In this document: positions 25,605 through 33,288 of the stretch, in pieces
Layout of the letters: the number at the start of each line of letters is the position of its first letter
How positions within the stretch are numbered: position 1 is the stretch's first letter
Assembly: GCA_050299855.1 (NCBI GenBank)
Contig: JBNKWQ010000026.1
Location: 61,924 to 125,923, forward strand
Length of the DNA stretch: 64,000 nt
From: Hahella sp050299855
GTDB lineage: Bacteria; Pseudomonadota; Gammaproteobacteria; Pseudomonadales; Oleiphilaceae
Direction of reading: 5' to 3'
Made by a program: the position numbers and the translations under genes
Notes under the pieces: model-generated
Seen by the model: the letters and a program-made list of their open reading frames with translations, nothing else
The model's database searches: none
What the model was told of the DNA's origin: nothing

Positions 25605-26276
25605 ATGAAATCAACCTCATATATTGCATACTATCGAGTCTCAACCACACGGCAAGGCAAGTCCGGCTTAGGCTTGGAAGCCCAACAAAACACCGTAACA
25701 GCGTTTCTAACGTCTCATGGTGGCGACCTACTGGAATCCTTTACAGAGATCGAGAGCGGCAAGAACGGCAACCGTGAGCAGCTTCAGAAAGCAATTAAGA
25801 GATGCAAGGTTAAGAACGCTGTTTTGTTGGTTTCAAAATTGGATCGGCTAAGCCGCCAAGTTTCATTTATTGCCAACCTTCAAGAATCCGGTATCAAATT
25901 TGTAATTGCCGAAAACCCACAACTTAATGACCTAACCATTCACATACTGGCGGCACTGGCTCAAGCTGAACGTGAAGCCATATCACAACGCACTAAACAA
26001 GCCTTACAAGCCGCTAAAGCCCGTGGCGTTAAACTGGGCAACCCTTCGCTTGATAAGGTCAGGAACACCAATTCAAAAGCCGCGACAGCCGCCAGAATTG
26101 AAAAGGCGAATGAATACGCGGCAATGATGGCGGACGCTATTGAAGACATACAACAAGAAATTGAAAACCCATCACTGAGAATCATTGCACTAAATCTGAA
26201 TGAGCGTGGTTTCACTACCCGGCGCGGTTGCCAATGGACTGCAACCAGTGTGAAACGAATAATGAACCTCGCTTGA
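25605..26276 (+). CDS. Serine recombinase (resolvase/invertase family)
   Basis: A 223-residue small serine recombinase. The N-terminal catalytic domain has AYYRVSTTRQGKSGLGLEAQ with the nucleophilic serine in RVST, then LLVSKLDRLSR and the conserved AQAEREAISQRTK helix; a C-terminal helix-turn-helix follows (NLNERGFTTRRGCQWTATSVKRIM). ATG 25605 starts right at the catalytic strand; an upstream in-frame extension of 28 codons has no similarity. It may resolve multimers or invert DNA on the island, in addition to the tyrosine integrase. Confidence 0.88.
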   Translation: MKSTSYIAYYRVSTTRQGKSGLGLEAQQNTVTAFLTSHGGDLLESFTEIESGKNGNREQLQKAIKRCKVKNAVLLVSKLDRLSRQVSFIANLQESGIKFVIAENPQLNDLTIHILAALAQAEREAISQRTKQALQAAKARGVKLGNPSLDKVRNTNSKAATAARIEKANEYAAMMADAIEDIQQEIENPSLRIIALNLNERGFTTRRGCQWTATSVKRIMNLA

Positions 26277-26766
26277 TAGTGGTTAACGGTCTGGCATTGT
26301 TGGAAACGGTGTTGAGCTGGGTCGAATCGTCTTACCTTCCAGACAACAGGCTTACATGCCTTCAACACAACGGCAAAAAGCACTATTCGACAACCATGAA
26401 CCCGTATGATTTTTAAAATCGAAAAACAGCTATTTTCCCTTAAACTTTTTCGGTTATGTGAAAAACACACTCCCCAATAACCAAATTCCCGCACAACACA
26501 AAAAAATCACCACGTCTCAACACCAAAATTGCAAAAGCCGTATGAATTTTTGCCCAAATTGCCGCATTTATTGAAAAGACTTAATTCAACATAGGCTCAC
26601 ATACTGCCAATTTAAAAACCCCGTGTGAATTTTCGGTCTGAAAACCGCGATTTCTCAATAAATCAAAAAATCACCCCATTTCAGCGTTTTTTAGCCTGTT
26701 CGGTTTTAGGTTATCCAATTTGTATAAATACCTCATAGAAAATACAAAACTTAGAGGTATTACCCA
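26277..26766. other. 490-base non-coding region with iteron-like repeats
   Basis: AT-rich, with three copies of CCGTRTGAWTTTT at 26402, 26538 and 26621, all in the same orientation, each followed by an A/T-rich stretch. A TATAAA-type -10 near 26724 and a dyad at 26727-26761 lie just before the next gene. The left 120 bases after the recombinase look like a degraded coding remnant. No RNA gene recognised. Confidence 0.45.
26727..26761 (+). promoter_or_regulatory. Leader hairpin covering the ribosome site of the beta-repeat gene
   Basis: AATACCTC (26727-26734) pairs with GAGGTATT (26754-26761). The right arm contains the GAGG ribosome site of the gene starting at 26767, so folding would hide it. 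It could equally be a protein-binding dyad. Confidence 0.4.
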
Positions 26767-27213
26767 ATGCAAAGAAACTTAAATTCTCGACTGGTTGAAC
26801 GCTACTGCCAGAACATTCTTTCTCAATTTAAAAACTCAGTGGTTGATTCAATCACCGTTACTGACGGTGGTTCCGGTTATTCACCCGGTGATCCTGTTGT
26901 GATCAATGGTGACGGTCAAGGCGCGACTGCTGAAGTCGCAACCGAAACGGGTGGAGTTATCGACACAATCACTATTACAAATGCGGGTAGCGGTTATTCG
27001 GTCGCGACCGTCGATCTAACCTCAAGCGGTAACGGCGATGCAACTGCAACCGCTACGGTAAGCCTTGACCTGCTAACAGACCTCACGGCATTCGACGTAC
27101 ATGCAGACCAGCAAAACGAGCGTCTAAACCAAGTGTTGATGAATGCGCTTCTCAGTCTGGCACTGACACCAGAACAAGCGGCTGCGGTTCAGTCTGTTAT
27201 TGATGGGCTGTGA
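26767..27213 (+). CDS. Beta-repeat protein resembling phage structural proteins
   Basis: A 148-residue protein. The middle holds two copies of a glycine-rich module: ITVTDGGSGYSPGDPVVI and ITITNAGSGYSVATVDL, each followed by GDGQGATAEV or GNGDATATATV. Such GSGY repeats are common in tail-fibre, baseplate and other surface beta-proteins of phages. The ends are helical. It opens a five-gene row with overlapping or abutting ORFs. A structural role is inferred from the repeats only. Confidence 0.6.
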   Translation: MQRNLNSRLVERYCQNILSQFKNSVVDSITVTDGGSGYSPGDPVVINGDGQGATAEVATETGGVIDTITITNAGSGYSVATVDLTSSGNGDATATATVSLDLLTDLTAFDVHADQQNERLNQVLMNALLSLALTPEQAAAVQSVIDGL

Positions 27214-27215
27214 TT

Positions 27216-27425
27216 ATGAAGTCATATCTTGATATGCGAGAAGCCGAAAGAAAACGGGTTGATAGTGCCGCTCGTTTATACCTCGAAGAATTGCTTTCCG
27301 ACTATTCCCGCCAATGGGTAATGGAAAAGCTCAGGGTGCAAAGTTACGGCACTTTTAGAAGCAACTTTGACAAGGGTGTAAATCTACGCTGCATTCAATT
27401 GCTAAAGGAAGGATTCAATGCTTGA
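27216..27425 (+). CDS. Small helical hypothetical protein
   Basis: A 69-residue basic protein (MKSYLDMREAERKRVDSAAR). ATG 27216 follows the previous stop by two bases; a GTG overlapping that stop (27210) is the alternative. It overlaps the next gene by eight bases. No family recognised. Confidence 0.5.
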   Translation: MKSYLDMREAERKRVDSAARLYLEELLSDYSRQWVMEKLRVQSYGTFRSNFDKGVNLRCIQLLKEGFNA

Positions 27426-27651
27426 CGATAAATCAGAAATCTTAGCTGGTGACATAGTTGCCGAGTATGAACCAGATTCTCACGAGAAGTGGCAATCAGT
27501 TTTACGGCTGGTAAGTCGAATGTCTACTAATCCAGATTATAAAGCTACTGACCGCCAGACTTTCAACCACTGTTACCAATGTTTAAAGATGCGTTATAGA
27601 CAATGGGAGCGTCAAAAGTCTGTTTCAGTTCCGAAGGGGGTTCTAAAATGA
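27418..27651 (+). CDS. Small hypothetical protein
   Basis: 77 residues with AAGGA seven bases before ATG 27418. The centre (WQSVLRLVSRMSTNPDYKAT) and the CYQCLKMRYRQW segment are helical. Its TGA overlaps the next ATG in an ATGA junction, showing translational coupling. Function unknown. Confidence 0.5.
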   Translation: MLDDKSEILAGDIVAEYEPDSHEKWQSVLRLVSRMSTNPDYKATDRQTFNHCYQCLKMRYRQWERQKSVSVPKGVLK

Positions 27652-28040
27652 TTCGTCACCTACAAGAGATTCGCGGAACTGAAACTGAAACGGCAGTAAT
27701 CAAGGAATTGAACCGGCTGACCGCAACCGGGGAGTTTATTCCATGCCGTTATTCGTGGTCGCAAATTAAAGCCTATTCAACATACCTTATTGATATGTCT
27801 TCAGACTTGTCACGTGAGAGTGGAACCTACGTTTCAATGTTCCTTGAACGGTTTAACAAGGTTGAGCTGGATTTTCTGTTTCGAATTAAAAAGGCACTAC
27901 TAACCAGTGACCAGCACGAATTAGAGAAAATCGAAGCCGAACACCATACGAATGTGAACCGTGTTAAAAGGGTGGTAAATCGCCATACAACTGCGCTAAC
28001 AAGAATTAAATCTAAACTTAAAGGTGATAACGATGATTAA
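27648..28040 (+). CDS. Hypothetical helical protein
   Basis: A 130-residue protein starting at the ATGA overlap at 27648 rather than the earlier in-frame codon. It is rich in charged helices (IKKALLTSDQHELEKIEAEH then RVKRVVNRHTTALTRIKSKL). No family recognised. The tail overlaps the following start. Confidence 0.5.
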   Translation: MIRHLQEIRGTETETAVIKELNRLTATGEFIPCRYSWSQIKAYSTYLIDMSSDLSRESGTYVSMFLERFNKVELDFLFRIKKALLTSDQHELEKIEAEHHTNVNRVKRVVNRHTTALTRIKSKLKGDNDD

Positions 28041-28473
28041 GGAATTTCAGAAATTCAAGACCGAAGAGCCGAAAGAATTTCAGCTTATGATTGATTCTCT
28101 GTCGAAGGAAAACGACTATAACCAGTATTTCACGCTGGTTACTTGGGGTGACATTGAAGACATCTATGCACTACTGTCACAAGACCCTGTAAGCCCACGT
28201 TTACACGTTCTTTGCCGTGAGCACATGATCACACCCTTTGAACGTGAAATCCTTGAGGTGATGATTAAAACCACTCGTGCGGGTGTCGTAGAACGTCGAA
28301 AGGAACTACACAGAAATGCTGTATCTAAATCGCTTCGCGCCATGAATCGGTGGCGTGAGAATCGGGCGATTGATTTGCAAATTGCCGAACTTCAACAGAA
28401 GAAGAAAATGAAGGTGGAAACGGAAGCCCCAACTTCCGGACTGTACGACAAGGTTAAAGCTATTTGGGGTTAA
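28033..28473 (+). CDS. Hypothetical helical protein, last gene of the row
   Basis: 146 residues. AAAGGTG at 28020-28026 supports ATG 28033, eight bases inside the previous gene. It is a charged alpha-helical protein, with MIKTTRAGVVERRKELHRNA and AMNRWRENRAIDLQIAELQQ forming likely coiled-coil helices. No family recognised. A terminator follows at 28485. Confidence 0.5.
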   Translation: MIKEFQKFKTEEPKEFQLMIDSLSKENDYNQYFTLVTWGDIEDIYALLSQDPVSPRLHVLCREHMITPFEREILEVMIKTTRAGVVERRKELHRNAVSKSLRAMNRWRENRAIDLQIAELQQKKKMKVETEAPTSGLYDKVKAIWG

Positions 28474-28484
28474 TGGTGGGTACT

Positions 28485-28501
28485 GGGGCACACCGTGCCC
28501 C
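28485..28501 (+). terminator. Terminator after the five-gene row
   Basis: Tight hairpin GGGGCAC-ACC-GTGCCCC followed by TTATTG. It separates the row from the convergent integrase gene. Confidence 0.65.
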
Positions 28502-28512
28502 TTATTGTAGGT

Positions 28513-30096
28513 TCAGTCACGCCACTTTTTCGGATATTTGAAATCAATACCAAAGTTAATTTTCTTAACCCAAGGAAGAGTCACTTGAGGCATTGTAAGA
28601 CCTGAACCATAAGTCTTTTTGGTTTCGGATTCTCGGTATTCTGATGCATGACCAATAATATCGTTTACCAAGCCTTCATCGGCTCCACGGTTCCTAAGAA
28701 GCTCAACTGATACCGTTGTGCGGAAGCTGTGAAAAGTCTTTTCACGCGGGGCACCAGTGACACCACAAGACTTTCTAAAGGTGGCAAATCGCTTACCTGT
28801 TGAATCGTACTTATCTTCAGCGTTGCGCTCAGCTTCGGGGAATAGACGCTCGAAGCCCTTTTCCTTTCGTGATTCAACAAAGTTGAGAAAGTCTAACTTG
28901 ATTAGGTTTGGATGAATAGGAACTTGCCGGGGGCGACCATCGTCATTTTTCAGGCGTTTGAAGTCGCCATCATCATTGATACTGATGACATCAATGCCGC
29001 CTTCGTTCTTGATGTCTGAAATATAAAGTTGGCAGATTTCTGCAAGTGTAGCGCCGGTATGAATGGCTATCAGTGGTGCCCAATAGTCAACGGCATTTTT
29101 GAATTTTGCATGTCTGAAGCGGTCGCTCTCAAACATTGCTTTGAGTTCATCCGGTGTGTATGCGGCATTGAGCTTGACCTTCTTATTCTTACCGGATTTC
29201 TTTTTGTTTCCGGTGCTATCTTCAATAATCGAGTTCAAACCGGGACGAAGTGGATACTTTTTCTTTTCGATGAATGTCAGTAGTGCGCGGGATAGGCGAA
29301 GAATTTCTTTTGTCCCCTGAAGTATTGCCACGCCTTCGTTTTCGAGGTCTTCACGGCTTTTGCCGTTGATATAGTGAACAACGTCTGAGATTGACTTACC
29401 CTTGAAAACTGGTTGGTTTTTGTAGTCTTTGGGGAATTTGGCGATGACTTCTGAATACTTACGCAGAATGTCTTCATCTAAATCAGATAAGCGTACCGGC
29501 TTACCAGCGTTGAGGGCGTCAAGGACGCTATTAAACAAGGTAAGCTTCGAAAGGAATGGCTTTCGGCTGCCGGGGGCTAATCCATCATCCACCTGCTTGA
29601 CCATGTACTTTTCGACCATTTCAGATAGAAGGTGGTTGTCCTTGCTGAAATCTGGATCGCTGTTTTTGGCTCCCGACAACTTGGCGTCTATTATTTGAGC
29701 AATTTGTTGTTGCGTGACGCTCTCAGTCTGAAACTGTTCTTTCGCCTCAGAACGGTAGCTCAGCACTCGCTCAAACAGTGCATACTCGCCATCTTCTAAT
29801 GTGTCATCCAAGTCTTCGATATACTCCATGTAATTGCCTTTTTTACAGGCGTCATCGTAGCCCTTCAAAAGCTCCATGGCTTTGCCGAATACTTTCGGAT
29901 CGTTGAACCTCTCTGATAACTGATCAAACATTACCCATAGTCTCCTTGCGCGTTTCTCTGCTTCACTGCGGTCTTTAGTTCGCAACGAATGCCAGATGGT
30001 AGGTTTAAGGTCTGGGTAAGTATGGACTATATGTTTTGGAACGCGCATTTGGAACACATAGGTTCCTTTGCGGTTTTTGGTCAGATATGACGCCAT
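28513..30096 (-). CDS. int: Tyrosine-type site-specific integrase with altered catalytic residue
   Basis: A 527-residue integrase. The N-terminus (YLTKNRKGTYVFQMRVPK) matches the DUF6538-type arm domain; the catalytic part is C-terminal with the beta-strand lysine (LKNDDGRPRQVPIHP), HSFRTT (His and second Arg), IIGHAS, and the nucleophile tyrosine in KKTYGSG. The first catalytic arginine, normally in TGxRxxE, is a threonine here (HTGATLAEICQL, codon ACA near 29050). The start codon abuts paired octamers at 30098-30117, so the protein may repress itself. It is transcribed in the same direction as tRNA-Ser, just downstream of it. Confidence 0.9.
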   Translation of the reverse strand: MASYLTKNRKGTYVFQMRVPKHIVHTYPDLKPTIWHSLRTKDRSEAEKRARRLWVMFDQLSERFNDPKVFGKAMELLKGYDDACKKGNYMEYIEDLDDTLEDGEYALFERVLSYRSEAKEQFQTESVTQQQIAQIIDAKLSGAKNSDPDFSKDNHLLSEMVEKYMVKQVDDGLAPGSRKPFLSKLTLFNSVLDALNAGKPVRLSDLDEDILRKYSEVIAKFPKDYKNQPVFKGKSISDVVHYINGKSREDLENEGVAILQGTKEILRLSRALLTFIEKKKYPLRPGLNSIIEDSTGNKKKSGKNKKVKLNAAYTPDELKAMFESDRFRHAKFKNAVDYWAPLIAIHTGATLAEICQLYISDIKNEGGIDVISINDDGDFKRLKNDDGRPRQVPIHPNLIKLDFLNFVESRKEKGFERLFPEAERNAEDKYDSTGKRFATFRKSCGVTGAPREKTFHSFRTTVSVELLRNRGADEGLVNDIIGHASEYRESETKKTYGSGLTMPQVTLPWVKKINFGIDFKYPKKWRD

Positions 30097-30097
30097 G

Positions 30098-30117
30098 GTA
30101 TGTACTCATGTATGTAC
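30098..30117 (+). promoter_or_regulatory. Right pair of arm-type repeats next to the integrase start
   Basis: GTATGTAC-TCAT-GTATGTAC, the counterpart of the pair at 14940-14959. It touches the integrase start codon and lies 64 bases from the attR repeat. Confidence 0.5.
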
Positions 30118-30181
30118 CATGACGAAAAACTGGGAAATAGTGATTTCTAACTCATTGATTTATAAGGTAGAAATACTTGAA

Positions 30182-30200
30182 TATGGCGGTGAGGGAGGGA
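30182..30200. repeat. attR: 19-bp direct repeat within tRNA-Ser
   Basis: Identical to 14839-14857; it includes the CCA end, the acceptor strand and part of the T arm of tRNA-Ser. Integration leaves the tRNA gene intact at this end. Confidence 0.9.
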
Positions 30201-30273
30201 TTCGAACCCTCGATACGCGTTAACGTATACACGCTTTCCAGGCGTGCTCCTTCAACCGCTCGGACACCTCACC
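30184..30273 (-). tRNA. tRNA-Ser (anticodon GGA)
   Basis: A 90-base tRNA with a class II long variable arm, encoded CCA, acceptor pairing GGTGAGG / CCTCACC, GGTTCGAATCC T loop and anticodon loop CTGGAAA giving GGA, which reads UCC/UCU serine codons. The 3' end is the island attachment site; the island now replaces its original downstream region. Confidence 0.97.
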
Positions 30274-30374
30274 TAAAGTCTTTAGGAACCCAAGGTTTTA
30301 CGCCTCAAATTCCAAGGGCCGCTACTCTAAACGATCATTATTTCAAAGGCAAGATAGCGAGGTGATTTAATTGG

Positions 30375-31226
30375 CTATTTCGCCCGGTAAATGATCCCTG
30401 GACTGCAGTGGACCATTTCGTATTTGTCAGGAAGGCCACTCAGAGACTCTGAGGCCCCCAACACCAGATAACCGCCGGGTTTTAAGGCTGCGTGCATTCG
30501 GCTAAGAATATCCAGCTTGGATTCAGCAGAAAAGTAGATCAGGACATTGCGACAAAAAATGATGTCGAACTTACTCAGCAGACTGTAAGACTCCATCAGG
30601 TTCAGCGAGCGAAAATCCACTACCCTGGCGATATCCGGCTTAATCTTCCAGGAACCATTGGCTGTTTTGGTAAAGTATGAGGCCATACGTTCTTTTGAGA
30701 GCCCCCGGCCTATCGCCAGCATCTCATATTCCGCCTTCTTTGCTGTTGCCAAAACGCTGGCGGAGATATCTGTGGCGATGATGCTAAGCGATGCCTTGGC
30801 AGCGCCAAGATTACGTTTCTTATACTCGTCATAGACCATTGAAATAGAATAAGGCTCCTGCCCCGTGGAACAGGCAGCTGACCAAAGCCGAATCTGAGAG
30901 AGCGAACGATTGGCTAATAACTCAGGAAATATCTTTTCTTCCAGTATCCTGAAAGGGTGAACGTCGCGGAACCAGAGAGTTTCGTTGGTGGTCATCGCGT
31001 CAACCACCGCCTCCCTGAGTGGACTACGGGGCATTTTGCTCATCTTGTCAACGAGCTCACCCACAGTGGCGATGCTTTCTTCAGCCATAATACGTCGCAG
31101 ACGGCTTTGTACCAGGTACTGTTTATTGTCCCCCAATACAATGCCACAGGCTTTTTTTAGAAAGTCTCGAAATTTATCGTAATCGGCGTTATTTAGCAGA
31201 ACAAAGTTTCCTTTACCGGAATACAA
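30375..31226 (-). CDS. cheR: CheR, chemotaxis protein methyltransferase
   Basis: A 283-residue SAM-dependent methyltransferase that methylates glutamates on chemoreceptors. An N-terminal helical domain (YDKFRDFLKKACGIVL) is followed by the catalytic domain with RLWSAACSTGQEPYSI (SAM binding) and FDIIFCRNVLIYF. The order cheR after cheV, next to flgA and flgM, is the standard arrangement in polarly flagellated gammaproteobacteria. Confidence 0.94.
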   Translation of the reverse strand: MYSGKGNFVLLNNADYDKFRDFLKKACGIVLGDNKQYLVQSRLRRIMAEESIATVGELVDKMSKMPRSPLREAVVDAMTTNETLWFRDVHPFRILEEKIFPELLANRSLSQIRLWSAACSTGQEPYSISMVYDEYKKRNLGAAKASLSIIATDISASVLATAKKAEYEMLAIGRGLSKERMASYFTKTANGSWKIKPDIARVVDFRSLNLMESYSLLSKFDIIFCRNVLIYFSAESKLDILSRMHAALKPGGYLVLGASESLSGLPDKYEMVHCSPGIIYRAK

Positions 31227-31330
31227 ATATCAGGAGTATTAACTTGGGCTTGTTGACGTTTCGTGATGCCGTAATAGTGATAGTCTGGCACTCAGCCGCA
31301 ACAGTGGCAATGATGAAACGTCAACAGATC

Positions 31331-32281
31331 CTAGCCTTCGTTTCTTGCAGCATCCACGTCTTTCAAAATAGTTGAAATCCTCTGCGCCAGCTCATCAGGA
31401 TTGAACTTGGCCATGAAGTCATCCGCCCCAACCTTTGCAACCATCGCTTTATTAAAGACACCGCTAAGTGAGGTGTGCAGCATTATATAGAGATCCTTCA
31501 ATAATGCATCGGCTTTGCAATGAGATGTCAGGGTATAGCCATCCATTTCCGGCATTTCGACATCAGAAATCATCAAGCTAAGATGACTGGTAATGTTACT
31601 GCCGTCTTCAACAAGGGATTTCAGGTAATCTAACGCCTGCTTGCCGTCATTCTTGGTAATAACTTCAACACCGATAGCTTCCATGCAATGGACGATCTGG
31701 CGTCTGGCAACCGTAGAATCGTCGACCACAAGAACACGATACTCGTCGGCCTGTGCATGAACTTCGGGATCGATAAATTCCATTTCCACGGTATCGCGGC
31801 TGGGAGCCACCTCCGCAAGAATTTTCTCGACGTCGATAACTTCGATCATTCGGTCATCCATACGGGTTACGGCGGTAAGGTAATTGTCTCGACCGGCCCC
31901 TTTGGGTGGTGGATGCATTTCCTCCCAGTTAAGGTTCACAATCCTTTCCACACCGCTCACCAGGAAGCCCTGAGTTTTACGATTATATTCAGTAATAATC
32001 ACAAAGGAATTTTTAATATTGTCTTCAGGTATAGAAGCCTGCCCAGTGGCCAGCCCCATATCCATAATAGGTATTGTCTCCCCACGGATATGCGCCACTC
32101 CGCGAACTACCGGGTGACGTTGAGGCATCATAGTAAGCTTGGGACACTGCAATACTTCCTTCACCTTGAAAACATTAATCCCATATACCTGTTCTCCCTG
32201 CAATCGGAATAACAACAACTCAAGGCGGTTTTGTCCGACCAACTGTGTACGCTGATTGACGCTATCTAAAACCCCAGACAT
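31331..32281 (-). CDS. cheV: CheV, CheW-receiver coupling protein
   Basis: 316 residues: a CheW-like domain (about 15-165, with FRLQGEQVYGINVFKVKEVL) and a receiver domain (about 185-310, phospho-acceptor Asp in MISDVEMPEMDGYTL). It links chemoreceptors to CheA and may be tuned by phosphorylation. It precedes cheR by about 100 bases in the same direction and is divergent from flgA. Confidence 0.94.
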   Translation of the reverse strand: MSGVLDSVNQRTQLVGQNRLELLLFRLQGEQVYGINVFKVKEVLQCPKLTMMPQRHPVVRGVAHIRGETIPIMDMGLATGQASIPEDNIKNSFVIITEYNRKTQGFLVSGVERIVNLNWEEMHPPPKGAGRDNYLTAVTRMDDRMIEVIDVEKILAEVAPSRDTVEMEFIDPEVHAQADEYRVLVVDDSTVARRQIVHCMEAIGVEVITKNDGKQALDYLKSLVEDGSNITSHLSLMISDVEMPEMDGYTLTSHCKADALLKDLYIMLHTSLSGVFNKAMVAKVGADDFMAKFNPDELAQRISTILKDVDAARNEG

Positions 32282-32410
32282 ATGATTGCTCCAACCTCAG
32301 GAAAATACTTACGGCACGTGTATTGCATTTCAACTGCTCAAATGACCAATAACGCCAAAATTTTGACCTCGGTAACTGGCTCCGAAGCTTAACTAAGCAT
32401 AGGACATAAA

Positions 32411-33142
32411 ATGAAATTTCGCATAGCTGCTGCTTTGTATACCAGCTTATTTTTTATTGCAGGGAATACAAACGCATCATCCCCCTCTGGCGCAGGCACA
32501 ATTCCTGTCTGGCAACAACAAATTTCCGTTGCTATTGATGAGTTTATGCACAGATGGTCTGACCAGGCCAAACTGACGGCTGAAACGGAAATCGAATACC
32601 AGGTCAGTACCCTCGACCCCCGTCTCAATCTGCCTGCCTGCGAGCAAACGCCACGAGTTGAAAATAAAGGTGACTTAAGATCTGGTCGATTGACCGTGCG
32701 TGTATTCTGCGACTCTGACAAATCCTGGAACCTTTACGTTCCCTTAGTGATTAAACGCATGCACCCGGTCGTGCACATGCACTCATCCCTACCAAGAATG
32801 GCAGTGATTGGTCGCAGTGACATCGAACTCAGGAAAACCAACATTGACGACCTTAGCTATGGTTTCTTCACGTCAATAGATGACGCTGCTGGAATGATAG
32901 CCAGACGCACATTGAATACAGGGGAACCCCTGTCGCCCTCACAGGTAGAGCCTCCTAAACTGGTACAAAAGGGCGACAATGTTTTAATCGAGGCCAGCAA
33001 TACGGCCATCAGTGTTAAAATGCCCGGTATGGCGCTGGCAGACGGCCGCAAGGGCCAGCAGATACCAGTAAAGAATATGCAGTCGCAAAGAACCATCAGA
33101 GCTAAGGTAGTGGAATCCGGCAGGGTTATGGTTCCCTTATAG
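32411..33142 (+). CDS. flgA: FlgA, flagellar P-ring assembly chaperone
   Basis: A 243-residue periplasmic protein with a signal peptide (FRIAAALYTSLFFIAGNTNA) and a C-terminal SAF-like domain (TGEPLSPSQVEPPKLVQKGD, then IPVKNMQSQRTIRAKV) typical of FlgA. It helps FlgI assemble into the P ring around the rod. AGGA upstream supports ATG 32411. Divergent from cheV, upstream of flgM. Confidence 0.92.
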   Translation: MKFRIAAALYTSLFFIAGNTNASSPSGAGTIPVWQQQISVAIDEFMHRWSDQAKLTAETEIEYQVSTLDPRLNLPACEQTPRVENKGDLRSGRLTVRVFCDSDKSWNLYVPLVIKRMHPVVHMHSSLPRMAVIGRSDIELRKTNIDDLSYGFFTSIDDAAGMIARRTLNTGEPLSPSQVEPPKLVQKGDNVLIEASNTAISVKMPGMALADGRKGQQIPVKNMQSQRTIRAKVVESGRVMVPL

Positions 33143-33216
33143 GATAGGAAGCGATCTGCAAGCTGCGCTATATGCGGCAGCGAGGTACTCGATGGGAGTT
33201 TTTGGCAAAAAAGTGC

Positions 33217-33243
33217 TAAAGTTTCCGTTAAGCACGCCGATAC
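33217..33243 (+). promoter_or_regulatory. Sigma-28 (FliA) promoter of flgMN
   Basis: TAAAGTTT, 11 bases, GCCGATAC: a near-perfect match to the FliA consensus TAAAGTTT-N11-GCCGATAA, located 46 bases before flgM. It implies late-class control of flgM by the very sigma factor it inhibits. Confidence 0.9.
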
Positions 33244-33288
33244 AACGGGTATATAAATTATTAATTCATATTTTTAGAGTGCAAGTCC

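Larger units (their letters stand above)
14839..30200. mobile_element. 15.4-kb genomic island integrated in tRNA-Ser(GGA)
   Basis: Bounded by 19-bp direct repeats, with a tyrosine integrase next to the intact tRNA and reading away from it. The island is visibly more AT-rich than its flanks and contains defence-type and hypothetical genes on both strands. It has replication- or transfer-like candidates (a P-loop NTPase, a serine recombinase, ribbon-helix-helix proteins) but no recognisable conjugation, terminase, portal or capsid gene. I infer an integrative, possibly satellite-like element. Confidence 0.9.

Noticed and set aside
14839..30200. Complete prophage
   Set aside because: No terminase, portal, capsid, tail or lysis gene can be recognised; only one beta-repeat protein looks phage-like.
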